Positions 35,675 to 47,592 of a DNA stretch of 64,000 nt are shown here, in pieces. Source of the stretch: Sequoia sempervirens (lineage: Eukaryota; Streptophyta; Pinopsida; Cupressales; Cupressaceae). Numbering within the stretch: position 1 is the stretch's first letter; each line of letters starts with the position of its first letter. A program made the translations under genes and the position numbers. The stretch lies in the NCBI GenBank assembly GCA_007258455.2, contig VDFB02000003.1, positions 41,357,986 through 41,421,985 on the forward strand, written 5' to 3'. The notes beneath the pieces are model-generated. The model ran no database searches and was not told the origin of the DNA. It saw nothing but the letters and a program-made list of their open reading frames with translations.

Positions 35675-35880
35675 GCTGGTATTGACCTTGTTTTCACTCC
35701 TCCAAACTCTTCCTTAGCGTTGGTATTGACCTTGTTTTCACTCCTCTCTTTGTCGGCCCTGGTATTGACCTTGTTTTAACTCCAAACTCTTCCTCGGTGC
35801 TGGTATTGACCTTGTTTTCACTCCTCCAAACTCTTCCTTGGCGCTGGTATTGACCTTTCACTTCTCCAATTTGACGAGCT
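35675..35880 (+). repeat. 44-bp minisatellite, five copies
   Basis: The word TGGTATTGACC recurs at 35676, 35720, 35759, 35800 and 35844 (spacings about 44, 39, 41 and 44). Between copies lies CTTGTTTTCACTCCTCCAAA. It is GC-richer than its surroundings. Confidence 0.9.
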
Positions 35881-35899
35881 ACAACCTGGTTTCATTAGG

Positions 35900-36280
35900 T
35901 CTTAGAGTATGTTAATTAAATTGAAAATTATGGTGCCATTTAGCTAGGTTTTAATATTCCACAATATAGTTAAGTATATATTAGTTAAATATATATTAGC
36001 TATATTATATTTATATTTTGTAGCTCATTCTTGTAGATTAATAATATACATTCATGTTCTTTCTTCTTGAAAGTATATATTCTATATTTTCCTTAGTGTT
36101 ATCCCAATGCAAAATATAATTAATATAATATATATTTAATATAATAGTAATAGTAGATTAAATTATATATAATATAATTATATTTATTATTATATAATAG
36201 TATATAAAGGCTTTTACTTGATGTTTTATAGGATTTTACGATTACACTACAACTAGTTTACCATTAAATGGCAATTGAAA
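35900..36280. other. AT-rich spacer, no gene
   Basis: Strongly AT-rich (TATATTTATTAT words) with no frame of interest. It separates the minisatellite from the GA/CT-rich duplication. Confidence 0.6.
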
Positions 36281-36285
36281 CTTGT

Positions 36286-38230
36286 TTTCCAATGACACAA
36301 TAGTGGTTTCTAGGCATGAAATTTGTTTCAAGCTCAAATCTCACAATATATGAAGCCTATTTGCTAATAGAAATATATATAGAAAAAAAAATATAGAGAA
36401 TGAGAGAAAGAGATGAACTTAGATAGATAGAGAGAGAGGGAGAGAGAGAGAGCATGAGAGAGATAAATATAAGAGATACAAAGGAAAAGAGAGAGGGAAA
36501 AGAGAAACTAAATTTTGATTGGTTTTTTCATGTCAAAAATCCAAGGATGGCATGTGTCCTTGGGGAGTTATGCTCAAGGTAGTGTGCCATTTGATTAAAG
36601 ATATGATAATTCTCCTTTAAGACCTCTTCAATGTACCCATTGCACACTTAAGGAGACAAAGATAAATATAGGGAAGAAAATATAGAGAGAGAGGGAGATA
36701 ATGAGAAAAATACAAATAGAAAGGGAGACAAAGGGATGGAGAGAGGTAGAGAGATAAAGAGATAAGGATGAATAGATAGAGATATAGGGAGTGTGATTAA
36801 TATATCTCTCCCTGTTGCTCTCTATCTCCCTAAACCTTAAACCCTAAACCCTAAACCCTAAACCCTCTTCTCTATCTCTCCCCCTATTCTCTATCTCTCC
36901 TCCTCTACCTATCTATATCCCTTTCTCTCCCTCCCCCTCTATATCTCTCACCATCTCTAGTCCCTCCCTATCCCCCTATCCATCGTCTCTCTGTCATGAT
37001 CTCTCTATCTCTTTCACCATCCCCCTCTATCTCTCTATATCACCCTCTTCTCTATCTCTCCCCCTTTTCTCTATCTCTCCTCCTCTACCTATCTATATCC
37101 CTTTGTCTCCCTCCCCCTCTCTATCTCCCCTCTTTATATAAAGACAATGACACAATAGTGGTTTCCAGGCATGGGATTTTTTTCAAGGTCAAATCTCACA
37201 ATATACATAGCCTATTAGCTAATAGAAAGAGATATCAAAACTTAAATATAGAGAATGAGAGAAAGAGATGAACTTAGATAGATAGGGAGAGAGAGATAGA
37301 GAGCATGAGAGAGAGAAATATAAGAGATATAAAGGAAAACAAAGAGAGGGAAAAGAGAAACTAAATTTTGATTGGTTGTTCCATGTCAACAATCCAAGGA
37401 TGGCATGTGTCCTTGGGGAGTTATGCTCAAGGTAGCATGCCATTTGATTAAAGATACGATAATTATCCTTTAAGACCTCTTCAATGTACCCACTGCACAC
37501 TTAAGGAGATAAAGATAAATATAGGGAAAAAAATATAGTGAGAGAGGGAGATAATGAGAAACATACAAATAGAAATGGAGACAAAGAGATAGAGAGAGGT
37601 AGAGAGATAAAGAGATAAGGATGAATAGATAGAGATATAGGGAGTGTGATTGATATATCTCTCCATGTTTCTCTCTATCTCCCTAAACCCTAAACCCTCT
37701 TCTCTATCTCTCCTCCTCTACCTGTCTATATACCTTTCTCTCCCTCCCCCTCTCTATCTCTCACCATCTCTAGTCCCTCCCTATACCCTCTATCCATCAA
37801 ATCTCTATCTCCACCTCTCTTCCTTTCTCTTCCCATATATCTCCATCTCTCTTTCTCTTCCCAATATATCTCTATCTCTATCTCTCTATATCTCCCACTA
37901 TCTATGTCACTCCCTCTTCCCCCATCTATCTATTGAGCTATCTCTCCCTCTCCCCCCTTTCTATTTTATTCACTCCATCTCTCCTTAGCTCCATCTCTCC
38001 TACTTTATATCTCTATCTCTATTTCTCTTTTTATCTCCCTCGTAGTCCTCTCTCTATCTTTTTCTATCCATATATTTCTCTACCTCTATCATGATCTCTC
38101 TATCTCTCCCCCTCTTCTCTATCTCTCCTCTACCTATCTATATCCCTTTGCCTCCCTCCCCCTCTCTATCTTTCGCCATCTCTCCCTCCCTATCCCCCCT
38201 ATCCATCAACTCTCTATCTCCACCTCTCTT
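36286..38230. repeat. ~855-bp tandem duplication, GA/CT-rich
   Basis: ACACAATAGTGGTTTC begins a unit near 36286 that recurs from about 37144, with the same internal order: a GAGAGA-rich part, the unique core GGATGGCATGTGTCCTTGGG (near 36546 and 37401), a second GA-rich part, then telomere-like CCCTAAA and long CTCTATCTCT tracts. The arms of purine and pyrimidine runs could fold or form triplex structures. The apparent ORFs here (SLSLSLS, LYLSISL) are translations of the tracts and not genes. Confidence 0.9.
36829..36866. repeat. interstitial plant telomeric repeat (CCCTAAA)n
   Basis: About five consecutive CCCTAAA units, the first with one change (CCTTAAA), complementary to TTTAGGG. A shorter two-unit copy lies at 37680-37697 in the second half of the duplication. 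Confidence 0.92.
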
Positions 38231-38344
38231 CCTTTCTTCGATGATTTCATTGTATTAGCAAGGGATGGATATGATATGGTTCTCAAGAAATTGCTGCAAT
38301 AAAACATGAAGAAGGGTCTATTAGAACTATAAAAAAATTAAAAT

Positions 38345-38815
38345 TTTTATAATGATTTACTCATGTAAATTTCTCAATAATAATTAACTACATTGAGTCA
38401 GAAAAGGATGTAATTGGCCCTACAAAATATAATTACCCATGGTCACCTTGTTCTACTCCTGAAAATCCTTCTGATCAAAGATATTGTGGCAAACAAATCA
38501 CATCGACATGAGTTGGTATGGATCTTCCCGACCTATTATGGGTTACAATCACTTTTTAGCACATCGATGAGACATCAAAACTGTTGTAGCGATCATGATT
38601 ACTAAAGAAGACATATTGGGGAGATTGGCTTATGGTCTCATTGATGAAGATAATCTATCGAAAAGAGAAGTCATCTCGACATGAAAAATATATGTTGGAT
38701 TGAATGTTTAAGTCTCACCAATGAAGTTTCATCGGTGAGACCATCATTTCTTTCACCGATAGGAGCACTAGGAATATATTGGAAAGACATGTATAGTTGG
38801 TGAAAATCCTGAATG
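38345..38815. repeat. right arm of ~470-bp inverted repeat
   Basis: Inverted partner of 26925-27395. It contains GTCTCATTGATGAAGATAAT and CATCGATGAGACATC. It leads directly into the ~255-bp satellite and then the 40.3-kb reading frame. Confidence 0.85.
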
Positions 38816-38829
38816 TTCACCTGACCCGC

Positions 38830-40162
38830 TAAGTTACACTGACAGGAGGATATCGGCAGAAGTTCTGGTGACATATTCCATACCAAAAGAAAAGATATCG
38901 ACGAGACTTATAAAATCAAAGGAACCACTAAATTTGTTAACGATACTAAAAGTCAAGCCGATGAAGAAACAAATGAACCAAAATGATTGTTGGGGTGACT
39001 CTTGGTGATGTATACGGGACAAATGTTAACATCGGTTAGATGTGTAGAATGTTACCCTGATTAGCAGAGTATTCAGTGAAATTTGGTTGGGGCCTAATGT
39101 ATAGATCGCCCAAAGTTTGAAGGTGTCTTGCCGACTAGTTCATTTGATGTGTTATCAGCGAGACTTAAAACATCGGAGGAACCACTATATGTGTTAGCGA
39201 TACTAAAAGTTAGGCTGATGAAGAAACAAATGAACCAAAATGATTGTCAGGGTGACTCTTTGTGATGTATATGGGACAAATGTTATCAATCAAATGTATA
39301 GAGTGTTACCTTGATCAATAGAGTATTCAGTGAATGTTGGTTGGGGCCTAATGTATAGATCACCCAAATTTTGAAGGAGTCTTGCTGACCAGTTCATTTG
39401 ATGTGTTATCAACAAGACTTATAACATCGAAGGAACCATTGAATGTGTTAGCAATACTGAGAGTCGGGATGATGAAGAAATAAATAAACCAAAATGATTA
39501 TCGAGGTGACTCTTGGTGATGTATATAGGACAAATGTTAACATTAGTTAGATGTGTAGAGTGTTACCCTGATCAACAAAGTATTCAGTGAACGTTGGGGG
39601 CCTAATGTATAGATCACCCAAATTTTGAAGGTGTCTTTTTGACCAATTCATTTGATGTGTTATTGGTGAGACTTATAACATCGGAGGAACCACTAAATGT
39701 GTTAGCGATACTAAAAGTTAGGCTGATGAAAAAACAAATGAACCAAAATGATTGTCAAGGTGACTCTTGGCAATGTATATAGGACAAATGTTAACATCGG
39801 TCAGATGTGTAGAGTGTTATCCCAATCAATAGAGTATTCAGTGAACATTGGTTGGGGCCTAATGTATAGATCACCCAAAGTTTGAAGGTGTCTTTCCGAC
39901 CAGTTCATTTGATGTGTTATCAGTGAGACTTATAACATCAGAGGAACCACTGAATGTGTTAGCGATACTAAAAGTTAGGCCGATGAAGAAACAAATGAAC
40001 TAAAATGATTGTCGAGGTGACTCTTGGAGATGTATACGAAACAAATGTTAACATCAGTCAGATGTGTAGAGTGTTACCCCGATCAGTAGAATATTCAATG
40101 AATGTTGGTTGGGGCCTAATGTATAGATCACTCAAAGTTTGAAGGTGTCTTTCCGACCAGTA
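38830..40162 (+). repeat. ~255-bp satellite, five units
   Basis: GGCCTAATGTATAGATC recurs at 39091, 39345, 39599, 39856 and 40113, so the period is 254-257. Each unit carries CGACGAGACTTATAACATCG-type words, AGGAACCACT, GCGATACTAAAAGTTAGGC, GAAGAAACAAATGAACC and TGTAGAGTGTTACCC. The last unit runs into the reading frame that follows, so the array occupies the place of a promoter or leader. Confidence 0.92.
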
Positions 40163-40322
40163 AGGAAATCATTGCAAAATGAAATTTTTTGTGAATTGGT
40201 AGCGAAGGAAATGAGGAGACAAACAAAGGGCCAAAGAATTGTTTCAGTTGAAAGACCTCAATCAAAACCAGTAAGTCCTCTACATTTTAACTTTTTCATT
40301 TCTGCAATTTTAAGCGAGTAAT

Positions 40323-43169
40323 ATGGAATCCACTAGCTCGCGGAAGTTGAAAGGTAGAAAACAAAGTGAGAGCAGTCACCCTAAAAGTAAGAAGCAGAAA
40401 GTTGAGTCTAGAATTGAGTCGGAGGGTGTTGAATGAAAGTTGAATCAAGATTTAATTGACTAATTTCCTGGCTCTGGGCGCGCTCTGCGCAATTGAGGGC
40501 GGAAGTGGAAAAATTGGACGACAAATGCAAGCACATAGGAGACATTTGGACCCCAATAAGAGGCTATGAATTGTTTAGATTCCACTTTCACCGAAGAGAT
40601 CATTTTGAGCCAGTTTATAATCTGTGGTGTCTAAATTTGGGAAATATGGTTTTCCCTAATGTGTTTGTCAATACAAAGCTAGTAAAATTGTTGGCCACCC
40701 ACTATGACTCAAAACTTAAGGCCATATGTAGACCATATGGAAAACCCTTCATATACATATCAGAGGCTTCAATAAGTGAGGTTTTTAAGTTGGAAGGGTG
40801 GAGTAATGAGAAAATTGTGAATGAAGAGTTGGAAAAGGAGTTTTGGAGAATGGACACCAATTACAAGGGTTGGAGGTTTCCCTTACATAGAATTAAAAAA
40901 GATGGTAAAAATTTCCCACTTGAAAATGGTGATGGGCCTCCATTCCATGTGGACTTATTCAAGCCCTATATGAGATATACCTATTTCTTGGTAGGAAAAG
41001 TGTTGGGTATGGAAGTTCCTAAGTATATGTCCATTTTTCCCATGGTAATTGTAGCTGACATTCAATGTCATAATTCTAGATTTTTTGACTATGCCTCATT
41101 TGTCTCCAAGGAACTTGACTTAGCATTGATGGAAATCAAGAATAAATCCCTTGTTCTGCACCTTAGGAATTATTCTCTTTTAATGCATCTAGTATTGTAC
41201 TTAGGACAAGAGTTAGGGATTTGGCCAAAAAAGTTGAAGGTTTCAGAGTTTGATAAAGAGGGAAAATTGTTATCCATTCAATTATGGACTGCCATTTGGG
41301 ACAGCAGGTTTTCTAATTCCAGTTACTTGTATTTTGAAGAATATTTTGTAAAGATAGTATATGAATTCTATAGTCATCCTTGTGTGCACTTATTGTCTAA
41401 TGAAATAAAACGCTTCCTTAGACCTAAGGACTTTAATGGACCAATTGATCACACTTGGGGAGACTAGTATTGCTTGGAAGATGCTACTATTGTAAGGGTG
41501 TTTGGTTTTGAGGATTCTCCATTCATTTTGCTTAAAACAATCCCAAATAGGATTGCATATTTGGAAATTTTAAGAAAAATGGATTTTTCTAGTTTCATGA
41601 ATTTTGGTTCATTTGGGAAATAGGAATTTATGCCTAGTACTCTGTGCTTTGGTGATTTTACTATGCTTGCAAAGGAAGGATATGATTTTATCCTTGAAAA
41701 ATTAATGTAGTATAATATGAATAAGGGTCCACCAAAAAAAGGTTTTGATCCAAAGGGATATATCAATTCTGCCAAACAAAGGATAAACTTTGGAGGATAT
41801 GATCATGTGCCTTATCAATTTGATGACATGATTATAAATTTGGAGGTAGAGGAAGCAAAGAGTGGTGAAGGAATACAACCAAGGGTTGCCGGATATAGGG
41901 TTCCCTTTTTTTGGAGATGAGGAATCTAGAGAAGATATGCCACGAGACCTACCCAATAGGATTTCTAGATTAAAAACTCAAGATTACAACTACCCTCCTA
42001 GAGAACCAAGTGTTGAAGAGAGCCAAGATACAAACACCAGAGAGATGGCATAGAGGTCATTTGTAGCAGACAACGAATTTGTGAATTCTTCAGAATTTAG
42101 ATCTTTCTTGTATAAAAAAAAGGGCAAGGAGATAAGAGAGACGGTTGATAATATTACACCAAGCAATGAGGAGAAATTACTAAATAATTTGAAATTAACT
42201 GTGGATAGACAAATGGCTAATATGACCCCCGATAAAGGAAGGAAAATGTTAGAGGATGCTGGAGTTATGATCTTTCCAGGGCTGGATTTGAATTTTGCAT
42301 TGGTCTTTGATAGCTTCTTAAAGGATAATAGTGCCACACACAAGCTTAGTCCAGAGGGGGTGACAGAAATATATGATGGATCCAAATATAACCTAGATGA
42401 AGGAGCACTCATGATATGGGCCTTATATCCACCTCATAGAAATTCAGTGGTGATTGATAGTGAGAAATCATTTGGACATGTCATGACTCTGAAGGTTGGA
42501 GAGGTAGATCCTGTGGCAACTATAGACAATGGGATTAATGTGGAAAAACTGAATAAATCCCAAATACAAATGTTGATAAAAAAAGAGGAAATGTACAAAA
42601 TGAGTAATGAAAGGATCATGAGAGAAAATGATCATTTGAAGGACATGCTAGGAGTCACAATGGGGCCTCCTAAATTAATAACACATGGTGAAATCTCACA
42701 GGTAAAAGATCATTGGGATGATTCAACTGCATATTCACAAGGTAAATATGATACACTCCCTGCAATAATTAGAAAAAGGTAGGCCAACTTAATGATTTGG
42801 TTAAATAAGCTATGGGGAGCATATTCAAAGAACCATGTTACAGGGCAAGAACACAAGAGAATTGATGGAAGGATTCAAGAAAAGCTCTAAGAATTAAATG
42901 AAAGAGATGTTCCTGATAGTGTGGCCATTGGTATGCGTGACCATATTATAAAGAAACATAGGGACCTTTATGAGGAACTGCAAGAAGATACAAATAGGTT
43001 GGTTGATGTTACGAATATGGGACTGCCTACACTATTTGAAGATGGAGAAAATTTTAAAGAGAAAGCCAATTGGATCAAAGAATGTGAATTGATGCTACAA
43101 AGAATTATGGAAAATGCTACAGGAAGGATTCAACATTGGACGAGAGCTATGAGTAGAACAAAAGGATGA
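40323..43169 (+). pseudogene. long decayed reading frame, unknown plant repeat protein
   Basis: An ATG at 40323 starts a basic, NLS-like segment (SRKLKGRK, SKKQK) that stops at 40434. The main frame is open from about 40460 to 41464 (WTPIRGYELFRFHFH, YGKPFIYISEASISEVFKLE, FLVGKVLGMEVPKYM, LRNYSLLMHLVLYLGQELG). It continues through TAG at 41465, 41621 and 41708, one frame slip in a T7 run (41906-41912), TAG at 42051 and 42780, and TAA at 42888, to a TGA at 43167. The C-terminal third is charged and helical (LNKSQIQMLIKKEEMYKMSN). Intact length would be about 900 residues. I do not recognise the family; it may be a transposon-borne protein common in conifers. The positions of all six stops are compatible with former Gln codons. 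Confidence 0.6.
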
Positions 43170-43880
43170 TAAAGGTGGAAATATTAGCTAGGAATGCATT
43201 AGGAGATGTCGATACTCATCAACAATAGGATTATCTACACCATTTATCAAATGTTCTTCTATGGCTAAATAGATCCTAATCTATTGTTTTAATTAGTTAA
43301 GTAAAATAAAACATTTGTGAAGGGACGTGTCCCTTCCAAGTTTTGATGTATTTATATCTGTTCCCTAGTAATGTAACAGATATAGGCATTAGGAGATATT
43401 TAGTAGATAGCTTTCTAGAAAAATTCTTTCATATATAGAGACTCAGATGCATGTATTTTTATGGAGTAAATCAAGATATCTAAGTCGCGGATCAAGATTT
43501 TGGTATCAGCTGTTTGTTAAATTTATGCAGTTATTTGATTGTCTCCATTCTGATGCTTCTCTATTGTTTAAATTGATATGACAAGTTTATACTCTGTTTA
43601 TCATTGTACATTTTCTATATATGTGTGATCTGGTTATTTGGTTCTCTCAAGTAGGGATTAAAATATTTTAATCAATCACAAAAATTGGTAAGTGTTAGTT
43701 GGATTAATTAGAAGAATCACATAACTAGAATTGTCATTCTATCTCAAGAAGAGTTTTTCAATTATTCACTTGCACGTTTACACAAGTTGTAAGAAATTTT
43801 TGTGCCTGATAGTTTGAATTATATGTGTTGAAGAATTTAGAATTTCAATTACATTAATTTATGGATATGTTGTATCTATA
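43170..43880. other. 3' flank; weak LTR-end/PBS-like signal
   Basis: No gene. Near 43500 the words TTTTGGTATCAGC resemble the initiator-tRNA primer binding site (TGGTATCAGAGC) that follows a retrotransposon 5' LTR, but only nine bases match. No paired LTR was found. AT-rich otherwise. Confidence 0.25.
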
Positions 43881-44028
43881 ACACTACAAAACTATATGCT
43901 CTTTGCATTTACGCTTGCATTTAGAAATACACATTTATATACATAGATATAGATTTCTTTAATGATATGTTGCATTTATTGTTCTAGGAGAGCATCCAGT
44001 AATTGCATTTACGTTTACATTTTAAAAT

Positions 44029-44084
44029 ACATATACATACATACATACATACATATATGTGTGTGTGTGTGTGTGTGTGTGTCA
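44029..44084. repeat. (CATA)n / (TG)n compound microsatellite
   Basis: ATACATACATACATAC followed by about eleven TG units, lying just inside the left end of the CACTA element. Confidence 0.92.
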
Positions 44085-44336
44085 TTTATATTCAGTGTTC
44101 AGACACAACCCATTAGGTTTGCACATGGATAAAAATTCATAAAATCAGATCTCCCATAAGTCAAATATAATTCTACCAAGAAATTAATATCAAATAGATA
44201 ATATAATGGCATAACTCATACATATGTGAATGTAAACATCATGAATTAATTATGTAACCACATAAGTCAAATATAATTCTATCAAGAAATTAATATCAAA
44301 TAGATAATACAATTGCATAACTCATACATTTCAATA

Positions 44337-45015
44337 TCATTGCTCTTCTTCTTCATCCAAATATTTTTCTGTATCATCTGATCTAGATTCGACATTGTAA
44401 GGATTGGTCATATCATCATCATCATCATTGATATTAGTTTCGATAATTTCATCATCCACACGGATATCATCTTCATGAACATTAAACCCTACATCATCAT
44501 GATCTAGTTCCTCCTCTTCAACATCTTCATCAGGCACATCATCAACTAACTGTTGATCTTGATCATCATCTACATCATCTTCTAGTTTTTCAGTATCTTC
44601 TTCCACCACATTATACTTTACTGGCCTTCCTCTTGGATCATGTCTAAAAACAAATGACCAACCTAGTTTACCTGAAACATCTGAGTAAAACACCTGCTCA
44701 CATTAGCTTGGAAGAACATAGGGCTCATTTCCAGCTCACTTGATCGACCTTGTATTAACCATGAAAAATCCATTATCATGTTCAATAACAGTTCTCTCGA
44801 GACCATTTTCATTCAATCGTAGCCTATACCATAGGATGATAAACAAAAATAATTTGAAGGAATTAAAGTCACACTCAAGTATATCATCCAAAATCCCATA
44901 GTATCAATTTTCTGAGACTTCTGGATGTATGTTGCTTCTAGATGAAACATTAGTCACCTGAAAGACTGTAGTTATACCAAAATCACAAGTTTTCTTCATG
45001 TAATCCAACTTTTTG
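44337..45015 (-). pseudogene. CACTA DUF4216 region with acidic tail
   Basis: The minus strand reads YYGILDDILECDFNSFKLFL, then FFMVNTRSIK, stop, AGNEPYVLPS, stop, CEQVFYSDVSGKLGWSF. This is the DUF4216 pattern (YYG.L.DI.E..Y, then F.LA.QA.QVFYV.D). It then runs into about 85 residues rich in Asp/Glu (DDVDDDQDQ, DEDVEEEELDHDD), ending EEEEQ near 44337. DUF4216 sits C-terminal to the TNP2 transposase in many plant CACTA proteins, and acidic tails are common. Three in-frame stops break the region. Most fit W or Q codons. Confidence 0.7.
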
Positions 45016-45019
45016 ATTC

Positions 45020-47100
45020 AAAATTTATGACTATTGCACCACATAGCCTTGTGGTGTTTCACCTGCAATATGTCAAACATGTAAAAATTATTGCAATATC
45101 ATCAGTTGATAAACATATTTATTCTTGGCCGAATGTATGCAAAGAAAAAAATCTCAACCTATATATTGATGCATGAGCACCTAGATCTTGTAAATGCCTT
45201 CAAAAGGCCAATATGTTAAATTTGCATGTTCAAGTCTAAATTTGTGTGTAAAGGCCATGAAAAGGCTAATTTAAATGTAATCAAATCATAAAAGAAGTCA
45301 GTAGGAGGTGAAAATGTAAAAAAATGCAAATAATGCAATATTATGTAAACAAAAAGGCATAAATCAAGCATATTAGGAGATAAGAGGTAGTTTGAATCGA
45401 TGAGAATTTATAAAAGGAAGTTATTAAGAGGGAAAAATTTATAAAAATCATGGCAAGGCATGGAAGAGTAGAATCTTGAAATTCTTGTAACAAAATCTTG
45501 AATAAAAGCCCTATTTTTATGAGTTATCAACCTTTATTTCTATTTCTCCTAACTTGTATTGCTAATTTGGTAATATCCAAGAGTTAGTTCTTGTGTAATA
45601 TCATTTGAGAAAGAGTAATTTTCATTTTCAAAGAGTTTGAAAGTTAGTTTTAAGAAACAAAAGAATCAAAGACAATCCTGTGTCTTGGGCAGAGTTAGTT
45701 TCACTATGATTTTGAGTCCCTAAAGAAGTTTAAGGCCCATCCCACCGATGTAAGCCTAGTAGAAATGGTGGGATGGGATAAGTAGGGTGTCCTTTATGTG
45801 ATTTTTTTTTGCACGAGTGCAAGGTATCAAGAATATGGTGTTGTGTTGCTAATTTAAAGTTAATTTTCTCAGTTTTCCTCTTGAAAATGAAGGTTTCTAG
45901 TAGGGTATTGGAGAAATAACGTATGCATGTCCAAGGAGATTTTTCTAAAGGAATTTTCAAACATAATGGAGCATGTTTCAATGGTTGGCCAGAGTATTGG
46001 AGGCTTGTAAGGGTGATAATCACAAAACCCTCACTATTTTGGGTGTTTCTAGCCTAAAATTAAAGGTTTGTTAATACACTTTCTAAATGGGTCTTTCAAT
46101 CTTTGAAAGTGGATAAATTTGGTGTTATGTGACCTTTACTTTGAATTTTTGAGGTTTTCTAACAATTTGGAGTTGGAAAAAAGGTGGATGCTTTATAAAA
46201 TAGCCCTATTCTAGTAGCTTTTATTAGGCATATAGTATGAAATCTGATAGTTTCTCCAATATAAATCATTTTGAGTTTTTGACATGATGATATGGGCATT
46301 AAGAGGTCTCTAAATGTACCTTTGGATCTTATTTTTGAACCTAGTGTGAGTGGTTCACCCGATCTAGGGTATGGAGGTCTATTGCTAATTAATGTTTAGA
46401 TTTCATGGACAGTGGAAATCTGTGTGTACAGGGAAGTGAGTGACCTTAAATACTTGAACCTTGTCATTTGGATGGAGTTAAAGTAGAATTTATGCTTGAA
46501 TAAGGTTGTAAAGGTAGTGCATATTGTTTTCAGAATGATGATTCTATTGTGTGTCTTGGTATCTTTACAAAGTAGGAAAATCTGATATTTATGCACTGAT
46601 GTATTGAATTGATTTCTCTCAAAACATGATGAATCTTGTGTCTTGAATGACTGAATAACTAGTTGATAGCAAGAATTATTGGTCTTTGTTAGTTTTTCTT
46701 GTAAGGAAAATGAATTGGTGCTATTTGAGAAGTTTAGACTGTTTTCAATGATTGAAGTTTGGTGATTGACATTTTGGAATCTGATTTAGAATAAGTGTTT
46801 TGTTGCCTTGAGGATATGATGTATAGAGGAATTTGAAGGATTGGTAATTGGTTGTGTAGCAAGTAAGCATAATGTGTTTCCTTATGACAGTATGATATAA
46901 TGTATAGATGTTGATATGGTGGTTGAGAATGATTTGAATCTGATTGATTAAGTCAATTTTTTCTAATATGGTTTTTTGCTTTGAATGAGTCAACTGGAAT
47001 ATTGATAATGACATATGGTTTGTTGAAATTGGACTGCTAACTTGTTGCCTTGAAGTCTTGTAGAATTGAAGAATCAAAAGAAGTTGTATGAGTTTTGAGG
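45020..47100. other. intron-like or inserted sequence inside the CACTA element
   Basis: No domain is recognised between DUF4216 and the small exons near 47.1-47.5 kb. It may be a long intron or a further insertion. Apparent frames are low complexity. Confidence 0.4.
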
Positions 47101-47153
47101 AAAAAGAAAGTGAATTAAGAATTTGATCTTCTCCTGATTCTGATTGGGTTTGA

Positions 47154-47470
47154 TTTACCCTCATGAAATGGTGTTGTTGTTGGATCCTCTGCATCATATA
47201 TACATCAATATAATTGAAAATAATTAAATAATATGGGTGATTAATATATTTATACATACCTGTTTATCTCTTAAACCATATGCTAAATCAATTTCCCTTT
47301 GTGTAACATTGGAATCTCCATTACGATGAGCTTCTTTAACTAATGAAGCCACACCATCCCATGTTAATGCTCGACCAGATTGTTAACATCGTTCAATCCA
47401 TACTTTCATCCAATCAAGATTGTTTGTGATGTAAAAATGTAGTGCATCCCACTCTCAACCAACTGTATAA
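47154..47470 (-). pseudogene. small exons of the CACTA gene
   Basis: An exon ending at 47260 (donor CAG/GTATGT) reads LDWMKVWIERC, stop, QSGRALTWDGVASLVKEA and NVTQREIDLAYGLRDKQ. After an intron of about 70 bases with an acceptor GATGCAG, the next exon reads RIQQQHHFMR to a GGTAAA donor. Placement is between DUF4218 and DUF4216 on the same strand. The peptide has no domain that I can name. One TAA breaks it. Confidence 0.45.
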
Positions 47471-47592
47471 AAAATTTTGAAATTCACAAACGATGTATAA
47501 TTAGTTAATTACCACGACATACGACCTTAATTTATAATTGATCTATATTGAAGATTAATGATTAAATAAGTACAATATATGTAAAATGCATT

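Noticed and set aside
36996..38230. Ser/Leu-rich open frames of 60-112 codons
   Set aside because: They are translations of CTCTAT/GAGATA microsatellite tracts and appear on both strands.
38830..40162. CRISPR-like regular repeats
   Set aside because: Units are ~255-bp head-to-tail satellite copies with no separate repeat and spacer, in a plant nuclear context.
41990..42412. 140-codon minus-strand frame
   Set aside because: It is the antisense of the plus-strand coding segment 42081-42782, which fits the longer collinear protein.
43497..43512. Initiator-tRNA primer binding site proving a retrotransposon here
   Set aside because: Only nine bases match and no LTR pair could be found; kept only as a weak note.
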